From contig JAJHTX010000004.1 of the NCBI GenBank assembly GCA_032164295.1, positions 2,728,001 through 2,792,000 of the forward strand: a DNA stretch of 64,000 nucleotides. Reading direction: 5' to 3'. The position numbers and the translations under genes are program-made. This document shows, piece by piece, positions 45,704 to 57,798 of the stretch (the stretch's first letter is position 1; the number at the start of each line of letters is the position of its first letter). Under the pieces are notes generated by a model. That model was not told where the DNA came from. It saw only the letters and a program-made list of their open reading frames with translations, and did no database searches. Source of the DNA: Inonotus obliquus (Eukaryota > Basidiomycota > Agaricomycetes > Hymenochaetales > Hymenochaetaceae).

Positions 45704-46589
45704 CTAGACGATAACCTTTGCTTTGAAGAAGTCATTCCAATCCTGCTCGGCCCAGGAACTCGAAACTTCGTTGGCCACAAGACCATCCCACAGAACAGTG
45801 GGAGACACGTGAATTCCATTCTGCCTCCCGAATTTGACTTGGAAGAGACGATCAGCTCGAAGCATGATGCGTTAAAGTCAAACGTACTATTGTACTTGAG
45901 CTCGTCTGTAACGGCCACCCCACCGTTCGGAGTACTCTTGTAAGTGAGGAGATCGATTAGTGCGTCTTTCTTATCGGCTCCAACAACGGGAAATGCAAGA
46001 GCGACGAGCTTCTCGCGAATCTGGGTCACAGTGTGGTTTGCAATTGCCTTGTCGAAGAATTCCGCCTGATTCTTGAATAACTTGAATCGACAACCTCAAT
46101 CGAACTGCATTGCCGCATCGGGAAATAGCATTACTTACAGCAACAGAGTACGGCCAGAACTTCTCCGGGGCGACTCTCGCGACCTAAAGAGCTTACATTG
46201 GACATGAACGAGATGAGAGCTAACGGGACACACCGCCAAAGCTGATTCGTGCGTTAATGTGGAGGCAACATGCCACGGCTGGACTTGCAAACGGATGATG
46301 GCTTTAACCTTGCCATGATACTTCCCTCCAGCTTCGAGGAGGGGCTTTACGACATTGTCGATTGTCAATGATATTTTCGCACTGCGTGTAATGTCGGATT
46401 ATTTTATACATGCATGTCAGCTTGCATGTTATGCAGGTACCTGAACGGACAGACGTAGTCCACTATATGCGCGTGAGCACACGACTAGGTGTAAGAACCA
46501 CTAATAATCTTACGGAAGAATTCAAGAGTGTGCGGTGCATCTGGACGTCCTGCAATAAGCTGAGGCTTCAATGTTGGTTGTAGGGCCAT
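45704..46589 (-). CDS. DsbA-like thioredoxin-fold protein
   Basis: This resembles fungal DsbA/2-hydroxychromene-isomerase-like thioredoxin-fold proteins. The first exon (46589-46514) gives MALQPTLKPQLIAGRPDAPHTLEFF, a 22-nt exon (46462-46441) supplies LDYVCPFS, and exon 3 from 46381 gives AKISLTIDNVVKPLLEAGGKYHGKV and ALAV. Then come FDKAIANHTV-like residues, TQIREKLVALAFPVVG, and a final exon reading FGRQNGIHVSPTVLWDGLVAN and SSWAEQDWNDFFKAKV (stop at 45704). The C-x-x-S motif has one Cys, so it is not a classic CxxC oxidoreductase but may act as a glutathione-type transferase or reductase; that is inference. The H-V-S-P-T (cis-Pro) is present. There is no obvious targeting signal. It is divergent from the Csn12-like gene. 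Confidence 0.8.
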
Positions 46590-46811
46590 GTCTGTTGCTG
46601 TGGTCAGAGCGAGATGATGATGGTCCGATGAAAGACGCGTCGCGCGAATGCTTGTCCTCTTATATGAACCATCACCCGGTATCATCATCCACCTCTTTTC
46701 TTGCACAATTGTCCCACATCACAGCGGCCGCAAATCTACGTTATCATCTACTAGCAAAAAGTAGAAATATCTGTGCTCAATCGAAAGAATTAGATTCCTC
46801 TGTTTGGAAGC

Positions 46812-48519
46812 ATGGTCGCGTTTTCCGAGTTCTTGAGCATGGTGGCGTCGGCTCTAACAGAACAAGATGGCCTGCATCTTGCATACTTACTAAGACCGAC
46901 AAGTAACCATGCGAAGGATCTGGTGAAGGCTTTTAACAATCCAACAGTCAGTATGTCGTATGTTCACCAAGTTGATGCGCTGACGCCGAGCAACTCCTAA
47001 CAGCGCGACAGCCTCGCCCCATATGAAGGCTCTCTAGTTTCTCCTTGGGATGATATCACCATCTCCTACGTTCTCGTCGTAAATCATATCGCTAAAAATC
47101 GTCCCGTCGACGCCTTCAAGGAGCATTGTCTACTTGTTTCGTGCGCCGTCTCTTTCTTCCACCTATGGGCAAGCCACTAAATCAGTGACTTACTTGCTGC
47201 TATTTGTAGCTCGTTCTTCAGGTTCTTCACAAATAACACAGGATGGACCTTACCTGCACTGTTCGCCATTTTGAGGGACTTGCGGGATATTGCTTATGAC
47301 GTGCGTTGACTATGCGCCGCTTATCGCGTTGCAGGATAACTGGACGTGATTTATTCTCAGGCGGACACAGCTGAAATCTCGACGGCCTGTATGGAAGAAT
47401 CAGCACGAATCATAACGAAGGCCTTCACGCATTGTATTACAGACAGGTATGTAGCCACAAACCTACCAGAAGTCTATGCATGAATATTCTCTGTGCGAAG
47501 AACTTCACCCCCTTCTGAGTCTCGCAAGTGGGGTGTCTACTATGTGGTGGGGTTGGTGATGAAATGTTACTTCCGAGTGAGTTTACCGAATTTCTTTGAT
47601 TGCTCCTTCTCACGGGAATTACTGAGGTCAAACGAATATCTCTCTCGTGGAACATCCTTCGGGCTCTAGAAGCAAACAAGGATATCCCTCCGCTAAAGAA
47701 TTATCCGAGAGCGCATCAGGTAGTCCCGTTCACCGCAGAATCAGTAAATTTCTTACGTCCTTCCGAAGGTCACCTATAGGTATTACATTGGCGTTATAGC
47801 ATTCCTCAACGATGATCTCGAGAAGGTAGAAGTCTCGGTACATAGTTGGATTCCCGCTCACTGAACAGAGTACAGGCAGAGAAGGAACTAACGCTCGCAT
47901 TTTACGGATGCCACGTTAGAGCTCAAGCGAACCAACAGTACGCATACTATACAGTATGTCGTGACGGATATTAACGATAATCGTACAGGCGAATACTATC
48001 GTATTTGATTCCGCTGCGGATCCTCCGTGGCCACCTGCCCTCAGACGAGCTTCTGGGGCGATTCCCTGTCTTGACCGAGGTCTATTCACCCTTTATCACC
48101 GCGATACGCAAGGCGGACATTAAGGCATACGATAAGGCGACGGTCAAATGGGAAAAGAAGCTGGTAGAGATGAATACGTGGCTAATCATTGAACGAGCTC
48201 GCAAACTTGTTACACGGGGCTTGTTCAGAAAAGTGTAAGCTTGTTACTCTCACTAGCATCTTGATAACAGTATTGAACTACATGCAGTTGGATTTTGCTG
48301 GGTCGTCGTACACGAATCCCTATAAAGATGTTCCATTGCGGCATCCGGGTTGCCGACCTGAAGGTCGACAAGGAGGAAGTGGAATGGGACTTGGCGGATA
48401 TGATTTATAAGGGATTTATCAGAGGTTATATTTCTCATGAAAAGCAGACAGTGGTTCTTGCTGCAAATGGGGCGTTTCCTAGACTAGCTGATCGTAAAAA
48501 TCCGTTTTTCTCCTACTGA
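46812..48519 (+). CDS. PCI-domain protein, Csn12/Thp1 (PCID2) family
   Basis: The protein belongs to the PCI-domain family that includes Csn12 (a COP9-signalosome-associated subunit) and Thp1/PCID2 (TREX-2 mRNA export). Visible pieces are MVAFSEFLSMVASALTEQDG, SLAPYEGSLVSPWDD, LPALFAILRDLRDIAYD, RAHQVTYRYYIGVIAFLNDD, then EYYRYLIPLRILRGHLPSDELLGRF, and the winged-helix PCI end with VDKEEVEWDLADMIYKGFIRGYISHEKQTVVL. I call it Csn12-like because of the Y-I-G-V-I-A-F-L-N-D-D-L-E-K-A-E-K-E-L-T repeat unit and overall length (about 400 residues). Several introns between 46880 and 48240 make some inner borders approximate. The start at 46812 follows a 222-bp divergent promoter that contains ACGCGT (46635-46640). 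It ends 174 bp before the vWA gene on the same strand. Confidence 0.85.
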
Positions 48520-48693
48520 TGTTGTTATTGTAATCGGATTGTTTCGATACAAACTAAGTGCGCTCTTTCCTTTTCTCAATCTTCGCCGCTCTGGCCAACA
48601 GGCTGAAGTAAGGTTTCCGTTTCACTCGGTAGGCCACATGTCGTCGTTCTTCCAAACACCTTTCTTCTTGCTTCCATCGCCGCTCTCCGGTCT

Positions 48694-50487
48694 ATGGGTA
48701 ACACGCCATCGTCGCCAACGAACACATTAAGAAGAGACCCATCTGTAATATCTGGACCGCGAACACTCGGTAGCGTCCTAACCCGCTCACGATCAAAACC
48801 ACTCGGACCGGAATATATCATTTCTCCATTTGTTTCGCCATCTTCACCTAGCACTCTGACTGAGGACGAACAAGCTGTGAATAACGTGAGCCGGAACACG
48901 CTCAGCAAGCGAAGACCCGTTGGTGAAGGGGAGGCAAATGTTAGTCCGATGGCTATGAGGCGTGGGGCGGGCCATCAGAGATCGTTGACGTGCACAGCGT
49001 CCCAGTCGAGTTTAAGGTCGAGTGACAGTGCTGTGGATATGCGGAGATCGAGGTCGGCCAACGCTGCTTTGCCGTCAAAGGTGGATAGGAGCGCTGAGTA
49101 TCTAGCGCAGCCTCCTCCATATAGTCCAGTAGATCCGTCGGCGTCAAGTGTCCACCTGCCGTACACTCGCGGAGGGTTCTTGGACGCTCCAAATAGCAAC
49201 AGTCCACGTCCTGAGAAAGGACATCGCAGAACTGCGTCTGAAGAGGTACCTGGGCATAGAAGATACCCAACAGGCGAAACTGATACGAGCGAATATGAAC
49301 CTGAGGAAATCGTTCCGGAAGAGTATGGATATGGCGTTGGAAGCGGGATGACTAGCACTAGTAGAGGATTCAGCTACAACCGAATGCGAAGACTTCCTCC
49401 GCTCCCTACGGAAGAACCTTCTTCTCCAGTCCTTGAGGACGAGACTGATGATATTGTGGCTAGCCCAAGTAGCTCTGGTTCTATTCCGACACCATCCCTA
49501 CCGAGCATTCCGAATAGACCAGACCCTCTGGAGTTGTTGAAACAGTATAACACGATCTTCATTGTGGATGATTCGGTGTCGATGGTTGGGGAGAGATGGA
49601 TTGAGGTAAGTATCACCCTCCTAAGTTAGCTATTGTCCAAACTGATACTATGCGTCCTTATAGACAAGAGAAGCTCTAGCCTCACTTGCTGATATCGCTG
49701 CCAAATACGACACGGACGGTATAGACGTGCACTTCCTGAATGCAAATCGGATGGCCCAAGGTATGCGCGTAAGTACACGTCACTTTCCCTCCCTTTCCGC
49801 ATCCATGTTAATACACCCAAAATAACAGAGCGCAGAGTCCGTGAAACGTCAGTTCGATAGTATCGAACCTCAAGGAATCTCCCTCCTTGCCAGGAGACTG
49901 GAAGAACTCCTGAACGATTACATCGCCGAACTTGAAGATGCCCAACGAGAGATTCTGAGAGGGGATTTGAATGCATTACGACGTATCAAACCGGTGAACT
50001 ATATTATTCTGACAGACGGTGTCCCAAGTGCGTGTTCCTCCAAGGATCTTGAAATTGGTTCTTGTCAATGTTTATTGTTTGATTCTTCTAGCTGATGATC
50101 CGGAGCCTGTAATCATTCAAGCTGCCAGGCGGCTCGACAGAGGGAATCTACCTGTTTACCAAGTACCGACTTTACTTTCCTCTCCAATCCTATGTTTGCT
50201 TACGTGTTTTTGCGGGTCGCAGGTCGGTATTCAGTTCGTACAAGTGGGCGATGACCCACGAGCTACTGAAGCTTTACGCGAGCTCGACGACGAAATAGCA
50301 AAGGAATATGGAATTAGGGTAAGTCTCCTTCGTTTTCTTATACACACTGCTCACTTAGCATCCGTAGGATATTGTTGACACCACTCCCTATAATGGTGGT
50401 CCGCTAGACCCTGAATTATTGATCAAGATTCTATTAGGTGGGATCAATCGACGCGTTGATAAGAAAGGAGCAAGTAGTATTCTATGA
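48694..50487 (+). CDS. von Willebrand factor A domain protein, Ser-rich N-terminus
   Basis: The protein has a long Ser/Pro/Arg-rich disordered N-terminus (about 290 residues) followed by a vWA domain. The vWA start is ELLKQYNTIFIVDDSVSMVG, holding the MIDAS-type D-x-S-x-S, then TREALASLADIAAKYDTDGIDVHFLN, NYIILTDGVP (the MIDAS-type Thr/Asp region), AARRLDRGNLPVYQ, GIQFVQVGDDPRATEALREL and a C-terminal DTTPYNGGPLDPELLIKILL. The first residues, MGNTPS, fit an N-myristoylation site (Gly2, Ser at position 6), so it may sit on a membrane; this is inference. Similar fungal proteins have no assigned function, though vWA domains bind ligands through divalent metal. Introns lie at about 49605, 49768, 50028, 50162 and 50318. 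Tandem to the Csn12-like gene and convergent with the gamma-tubulin-complex gene. Confidence 0.85.
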
Positions 50488-50661
50488 CTGTATCGTTACT
50501 CTGATGGTTAAGCTATTCTGTGTTGTACCTGTGTCATACTATAGTCTTCCTTGCTTCCTTTCTGCAAGCGTTCCTAATGTTCCGCGCTCTCTTGTTTGCA
50601 TGTATACTAGATGATAATTATTATACAGACATGAGCTCTACAACAAATTAGCTTTTAATGA

Positions 50662-53600
50662 CTACAAATCCCAATCCTGAAGAGAAAAGGCAAATACATC
50701 AAGTTGCGAGCCCACAGAGCTAGACGCAAGCCGCTCGACTTCTCTCCGAATATACCTTACTCTAGAATCAAGGTCCTTCGCCAGCTTCTCAGTCTGATCA
50801 AAGAAATCATCCACGCTGAAAGACTCGTATACTGATGAAGCTGCGAATGAGAGACCTGCCTCCTCTTCCGTTATTCCTTGTGCGACTGATTCATCGAGTT
50901 CTGAATCAGAAGTATCAGAATTATTATCACGAAATGATGAAATCGGTGCAAAGGAGACAATGTCAAGTCTTTGACGCCGTTGCCTTCGACTTCTGTGCCG
51001 ATGTCGGCGTTCCGTCGACCCGTGGGATGTGTTCAGCGTCGTATCACCCGTAAAGGCAACGAAACTATCGCTGAAAGCAATACTCATGTCGAGTATCAAG
51101 CTAATAGCGCGCTGGAGGGCTGTGGTCTTTTCTTTGCGTTAGAGCACATCGTCTCGGATAAGCGGAGGCGGACATGCATACCTCGTCATTTAGGAAGCAG
51201 AGTTTCTCGAGTGTGTCAAGACTAGGGAGACATCAATAAAATTCTGCGAAGAATCGTCACTGACAAGCTTACTGTTTCCGGTGCACCTCAATGATATCAT
51301 CCAAAGATCCAGCTTCGCGCAAAAAGCTGTGAAAACGCTGCGTCTCTACTTGCAGAACCTAAACGATCATCAGTAAGAACGCACATAAGCTTGGAATAAG
51401 CATTGATTACATGTGCACAGAGGAAGCCCAGCAGAGTACTGTAAAGATAATTCAGTACTCATCCTTCTAAACATGAGGGAAAAAATCATTTACTTTACGA
51501 ACCAAGAAAGCTTACTCCGGGTCGCATAGAATATCTTCATCTCCTCCGGACTGCGTACAGTCTCTGCCGGTGCGCGCAAAAGGATGTTATCCAAGAACGT
51601 CTTTGCACGTCGAATCTTGATCAACATAACGAGGATACCGTTATATATTTCCGATGCGCGACTGCCAATGACGAACACCAGAGGAAATGGGGCAGCGTAT
51701 TCAACGGTAAGCCCGTCAAAGCATTTAACAGAACGCTGCAACGCGTTCTTCCCGCTGGATTTGTATGTCAAGCGTACAAGGTTGCAATCCACCCAACGCG
51801 CCTTTCGTGATTCTACAGTCTCACGGAATGCAGTGTTCAGAAAGTGGTAGTCAGTCCACACTTTCTTCGCGTCAATCTGGGAAAGCAAATTAGAGGATGA
51901 GATGTGATTTCCATTCTCTTTACTTACGGCACCGAATAAGACATCGCAGAAGTCAGCCAAGACATCTCCCTTTCTCGAGAGGAAAAGGTCCTCTATCGCG
52001 TTGAGATGTACCAGAAGCTCGCATTCACTGTAAAGAACGTCCATGAGAGCTTTCTCGGCGCTGGAACACACGGGTACCAGATGATCGGAAAGCAATAAGG
52101 CTAGATTATAGGGAGAAATGTCGCCTGGCGTGTCAGCGGTGCGCGAATCGAATAACGACCCTCGTTCGAACAATTTGTACATGAATGTTTCAAATGTTGG
52201 CCATGTGGTAGCGGACAGCCTCCCATACTCGACGTTCCCGCTATGCCCGAGAATTCGCAGTAGACCAATAGACTTCCCCGCCCCGAGGATTTTCTCTGCT
52301 AAGGATCGAAGAAATATTGGAACACCAGAGTATTCAGATAATGCATCGTCCGTCGACCGAATGTTATACCCGCAGTCCCAAAAATCGGGATCAGTAATGT
52401 CTAGGCCGTTAGATTCGACGAAGAACTCTTGAGGTAGTGTGTCGTGCTCAGAGACCATGGAGGCTTCCGGCATGAATATTCCTTCGCGAAGCCAGCGACC
52501 GAGCATCTTCCAAATAGGCTCCGCAGTTCTTAAGAAAACACGCATGAGGAGAGATGATGCGATCGCGTCCCCGAACGACTGTCTCCTTTGAATCGTGTCA
52601 AAAAGAATATCCAGCAGGCGGGAAGAAAATGTTGCGGGGGAGTATCTTACTCGTGCCAGCATCTGGTCTCGGCTTATCCAGGTCGTGCCCGGAAAACACC
52701 TGCGAACGATTTCAAGCAGTTCATCGAAGCAATCAGAGAATTCTTCACGTATTGATTTCTCGAGGCTCAACAAGCTGACGGTGGTGTAGCTCCCAGTTTG
52801 TCGGCTTGCACGAAGCATGGTCTCTTCTTTTCGAGCCATGTAAGCGTCGAAACGGATCATTTGAATCTCTAGTGCTTCAGCGAACGCTTCAAGCGTTCGG
52901 AGACCTCTCTCTCGGTTCCAACCACTTTCCGTATCCCGAACAAATGCGCTGAAGAAAATTCGTAGTTTTTGCAACACCGTGGACAGATAGGCGAATTTCG
53001 ACAGAATAGAATCTTGAGCCAGGGGTGTAAGGTGGCGAAGTTTCGGTGCATGTTTCGATGTCTAAGATAAATCAATAAAAAGCAGATAAATATAGCAAGA
53101 AATACGTACTATCGTAAGGGGAAGACCATCGTTGCTCGTGCTTCGTTCAAATAGGATACTACTACGAGCTTGCAATGAAATGAGGACTTCACGGACGGCA
53201 TCATGTTCGCTGATGTATCGCTACAGCAATTCAGACGTTATTATGACTATCTAGGCCATGAAGCTCGTGTTTTGCACCTGACTGTCTTTTGAGTGAGACG
53301 TCCTATTGATCGCTATATTGTCGAACGCGGATCCTTGCACCGTTTTCTAAGTATTGATTATGAATTTCCAAAGACTTACTCACTGAGTGTGGATGGATCG
53401 CCCAAATCAAATCCACGATCTACTTGAGAGTCTGGCACGCTTGATTTGTTCCAGTACTGCCTTCTGCGAAGAGCCTCCAGCTCCAGACGCAATCTGAATG
53501 ATTCTGCGATACGTTCTTGTACCAATTCTTGCTCACTTGCTCCTACAGGAGATGGCGGAGTGATCACTTGATCGGAGACGTCCATATATTCCTCATGCTC

Positions 53601-54450
53601 TGCAAATCCGAATAACCCGTCTCGTTCGTCCAATTCTGAGTCACTGATGGATGACAGAGTTGGACTAGTTTCTGGACTCTCGACATGAACTTCCTGTCCA
53701 ACAATACTACCCGGGGGTAACCCGACGGCACCATTCCAATGTTGTCCTTCAAATGGCTCCTCCTTCAGAATATCGGCCCATGTGAGGCCTGAAGGGGCCG
53801 ATGGATTCTTAGTACGGTCAATAACATCGATAGCAAAATCAAGCGTATAGTCAGACGGCGAAGATGCAAGAAGGAACTGAGGATAGTTGGTCATATCACC
53901 GCTTTAGACTTGGAAGTGAGACCATGCCAAACTCACAAGAAACTGGAGGTGCTCCGGAAGTTTTGACGAGCTGATCTCATTGTCGAGGTCTGCCCGTTTC
54001 TCAGTCTCCGCTTGAAGCTTCTCGGAAATCATCCCAAAGGCGTCCGCAAGCTCTTCGTTACACTGTATTCGTGCCTTCTTTGAGAATCTGTCCTTCTAGG
54101 CGTCAACGAATGAATCTTGATCATTCAGTTTGAACCGACCTTCTAAGCTGCGCTAGAGCCGACGGCAGGTCTGGCGCTGCTGCCCGCTTCGCAATGCCTT
54201 CTATTCTCCGCAATGCCAAGTCATAAGCAACCTCAAATTCGTCATCTTCGTCGGCGATAAATCCTGTGAGTTTAGTGACCAATGTTTGGCACAAAGCGCG
54301 AGAGTGACGCGTGGAAGGACGAGTGGAGATGCGCGACAGCGGCCTTTGGGATAAGCGGGAGGTTGTGCGGTGGGACGCTGCTGAGGATGGACGTGATAAG
54401 CTTGATGATGGACGAGAAGTCCCAACTACTGAAGTCAGGCGTTGCGACAT
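50662..54450 (-). CDS. Gamma-tubulin complex component, GCP5-like (Spc97/Spc98 family)
   Basis: The protein belongs to the Spc97/Spc98 family that builds gamma-tubulin ring complexes at spindle pole bodies and nucleates microtubules. The N-terminal exons are Ser/Arg-rich (MSQRLTSVVGTSRPSSSL), then EVAYDLALRRIEG. A later exon contains GLTWADILKEEPFEGQHW, which resembles the linker before the GRIP1 domain in GCP5. A long exon (51490-52977) has AEPIWKMLGRWLREGIFMPE (the family L-x-x-W-x-x-x-G core), EFFVESN, VPIFLRSLAEKILGAGKSI and RAKTFLDNIL. The C-terminus (to 50662) has an ESFSVDDFFDQTEKLAKDLDS stretch. I favour GCP5, rather than GCP4 or GCP6, from the E-E-P-F-E-G-Q-H-W match, but this is not certain. 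Exon borders in 51100-51490 and 53000-53380 are approximate. It shares a 136-bp divergent promoter with MGM101. Confidence 0.75.
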
Positions 54451-54501
54451 GTAAGTAAGCTGTAGCTTGGAGGTCTCATTCTGCGCTGAGGATTTTACGG
54501 C

Positions 54502-54533
54502 ACGCGTGTGTCACGCTACGCCGTGTAACGCGT
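54502..54533. promoter_or_regulatory. Two MluI cell-cycle boxes (ACGCGT) in the GCP5-like/MGM101 promoter
   Basis: ACGCGT occurs at 54502-54507 and 54528-54533, 20 bp apart, in the 136 bp between the start codons of the gamma-tubulin complex gene (54450, minus) and MGM101 (54587, plus). The hexamer is the site of the G1/S factor MBF in budding and fission yeast. Two copies in such a short promoter is more than chance alone would usually give. Confidence 0.5.
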
Positions 54534-54586
54534 TTTTTCAACCCCGTGGCTTATTCAATTCTTTTTTCTTTCCTACCTTTGCGACC

Positions 54587-55608
54587 ATGACTTCCAGGTT
54601 GTTCCCGTTGTCGCCTTCACTGCTAAGGAGCTACGCCAGGACAGCAGCGCTCCCCGCTCTTAGACATCGCTCTCTTCCTATCCAGCTTCGCTATGCCAGC
54701 TCGGGAACACCGAGTCGGGGGAACCCTTCAAGCGTTAACTCACTTCCCGATACCGCAAACGATGTAAACATCAGCGATGAGATCGCTGCAGCGGTGAGGG
54801 CAAATGGGACTACACCACCTTCGTCTGTAACCGACGCACCGAACATCTATGCAGGCGATGGGACCAAGACAGACTGGTCGAGAAGCTATCATGGTCTTTC
54901 TGTAGAGCCCTTCGCCAAGGAGGCGGCGGAGGTCTTGCAAGCACCTTTGGATCCCATGGATATCGAGGTCAAGCCTGGTGCGTCTCCCATCCCAGAATAA
55001 TGCCAACTCAACATATTGACGATTCTGTAGAGGGACTAATTTATTTGCCAGAGATAAAATACAGGCGAATTCTAAACAAGGCATTCGGTCCTGGTGGTTG
55101 GGGCCTTGCGCCGAGAAGTGAGACAAACGTCGGTCCCAAAATTGTCAGCAGAGAATACGCGTTGGTCTGCCTCGGAAGGTAGGCTATTCGTTTCCGACTG
55201 TGGGTGAGAAGGGTATATTCATGTCCGTCAGACTTGTTGCTGTTTCCCGAGGAGAACAAGAGTACTTCGATCCTGCTGGAATCGCGACTGCTACTGAAGC
55301 ATGCAAGAGTAATGCTCTGATGAGATGTTGCAAGGACCTGGGCGTTGCAAGCGAGCTTTGGTACGTAATACTCAATCGGCTACTCGGATACAACGTGCTG
55401 AATTCAATGTAAAGGGATCCTCGTTTCATCCGGGAATTCAAGTCCAAATTTTGTGTAGAGGTATTTGCGGAGCACGTCCCCACCAAAAAGAAGTATGTGC
55501 AATCCTCTCTATGAGTGGAAGAACTCCATTTATGTTGCGACTCACAGGAAGAAGCTCTGGAGACGAAAGGACCAGCCAAAATTTGACTATCCTTGGAAGG
55601 AGACATAG
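54587..55608 (+). CDS. MGM101: Mitochondrial genome maintenance protein Mgm101
   Basis: Mgm101 is a Rad52-related single-strand annealing protein of mitochondrial nucleoids, required for mtDNA maintenance and repair. The N-terminus ([21 protein letters not shown]) is Arg/Ser-rich without acids, a mitochondrial presequence. A variable region follows (to about residue 125), and then the core after the 54980-55030 intron: [110 protein letters not shown] and [12 protein letters not shown]. All parts of the family core are visible. Stop at 55608 (TAG). The gene shares a promoter with the GCP5-like gene and converges on the GH3 gene. Confidence 0.95.
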
Positions 55609-55747
55609 ATTTCATAATGCTACACATAGTCACTTGCATATCGCATACAACCCAATTTTGCTGTCTGTTCACAGCGTATAGACATTCTACCGAGCGATTA
55701 GCGTGACTCTACAAAGTACGTCTTGATTTTTGCCTGTGAGACACTTG

Positions 55748-57798
55748 TCATTTAGACGGCCTCCGCTGGCTAGCAAGATTCTCTCCGTAAAGCTTAGCTG
55801 CTGCCTCTTCGAGAGCTGGCTGTGTAAACTCATAGGTGCAGAGGCACGGCAAATCCTTTGTCTTCTTGTCTGCGGCGAGTAGCGCGTGGTCATAAGGTGC
55901 ACAACTCGCGACTACAATTAGCTTGATCGATTGGGCCCTTCCCCCCTCTGATGCAGCAGCGATAGCATCCACGACCCGACGGAGTACATCCAATTGCCAT
56001 GCGGCCTGGTGTGCGTTGCGAGTGGTGAAGACAACTGCGTGTACGGATGATATCGACTTATAGAGCGTCTCGGAGAGTGAGCCGCCAGCAGCATCAGCGG
56101 CCGAATAGACGAAGTGAGTCGAGAATGGCGCACGTCGTGCAACTGCTGTTGCAAAAGCGACATAAGAAGGTCCTGCGGTGTTGCGGATGCTACCGGCTGC
56201 AGTTCGCTGCAAGTCCTGCGGGTCATCGACAGCTGCATTGATACTCACCAATTGCGGAGTCAGCACAAGCACGTCGGAATGCGGCGAGATATACAAGTCC
56301 TTGTCTCCTTTGGGTTTGGACAACCATCTTGTCGAAAGCGCGTAAACTTGTCTGCTAAAGAGGGCATTTTCCTTCTTCAGATTGGTTATTGCCTCCATAT
56401 CGAGCTGCTTGTCCAGGACGTCCTCCCATTTCCCGCAAAATTTATCCTTCATGGTCCGTATGCGCTCGCCACTGGCACGAAAGAAGTCAAGTCCTAGTTC
56501 GCCTTTCTCCACAGCAGCATATGTCGCTTCGAGTGCAGCGAGCTGCCACTCGATTTTGTGGCAGATCATGACGATATCCGTATCTCCGCGAAGGGCGAGG
56601 ACAGCGCCGGGGCCGACTCCATAACCCGCGGAGATGGCGTTCATCTCGAGACAATCAGTAACGACCACACCCTTGAAACCTAGCTTTTCTCGGAGGAGCG
56701 TCGTAGTAACTCCCTTCGACAACGATGCTGGTATGTTTGCATCCGAGTCTGCCCCCAAAGACGCAATTAGAGGTGGAAGCGCCATATGCCCCGTCATAAT
56801 GCTCGGGATTCCATTGGCTATCGCGTCACGGAAGGGGACTAGCTCGGTCTTCTCGAGAGCTGCTTGATCTTTGGTGATCACGGGTAACGCCAGATGTGAA
56901 TCGACGTGAGTGTCACCGTGTCCTGGAAAGTGCTTCGCACATGACGCAACACCAGCGGAAACGAGTCCGTCAGAGACTGCACGAACATATGATGATACCA
57001 ACTGCGGGTCTGCAAATTTTATTCAGCACGACCTTGATAAGCCAGCATGGACTGCATACCTTCGCCAAAAGAGCGTACGCCTGATTAAGCAGCGTGTCAG
57101 CTTTGCGGTGACTAATCATCGTATGAATGATATACCTATGACTGGATTCCTTGGATCAGAATTCACATCTGCTACCGGGCTATACGCCCAGCTAATCCCT
57201 GCAAGACGCATCTCTCGGCCTGTTGAATTTGCTACTTTCTTAGCAATTTCAGGATCCCCCGTGATGCCCAGCGCCATGGCTCCTGGACTACATGCTAGAA
57301 TGAGACGTGGCTCCATTGTTTGGGAGCTTAGAAAGCCATCAGCTCACAACTGTGTACCGACGTCGGACTTGGATGTCGAGCTGAATGCTGAAACAAGACC
57401 ATTTTCTTGGTCTGTACCAATCAATAAGGGCTGCGAATGACCAGCATCCTTGGCAAGACGCTGCAAGTTTTGGATCAACTTGTGAAGTTGGGGGATGCCT
57501 TTCGCATTGCATCAGAGACGTGGAACACGAGGAGACACGATATCACACACTTTGCATATTCCTTTTGAAGATGATGACATTCCTACGATTTCTCAGCTTC
57601 TTGCTAAGACGGGAGGGGACAAGTGGTATACCCAAGATAATAGTCACGGATTAATTTAATGATATTCTCATTTGGTTCGTGGGCGTCAAAACCGAAGACA
57701 AAGTGCTATAGGGACAGAGCGGGTTGGGAAAATTCGGACATGAATGCATATAGACGCCTTACCTGACCGATTTGACGCTTGATGTCCTCAGAAAGCAT
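55748..57798 (-). CDS. Glycoside hydrolase family 3, N-acetylglucosaminidase (NagZ)-like
   Basis: This is a GH3 enzyme of the beta-N-acetylglucosaminidase type. The start (ATG at 57798) gives MLSEDIKRQIGQ, then HFVFGFDAHEPNE across an intron. The barrel domain has GAMALGITGDPEIAKKV, GISWAYSPVADVNSDPRNPV, ASCAKHFPGHGDTHVDSHL (the conserved His-Asp dyad of NagZ enzymes), PSIMTGHMALPP and GFKGVVVTDCLEMNAIS (the nucleophile Asp in T-D-x-L-x-M). The C-terminal part (about 250 residues, DLYISPHSDVLVLTPQLVSI and so on) resembles the second domain of two-domain NagZ enzymes. No signal peptide is seen, suggesting a cytosolic role in recycling N-acetylglucosamine from wall or protein turnover. The 5' introns are short and borders near 57000-57450 are approximate. 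Convergent with MGM101. Confidence 0.9.
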
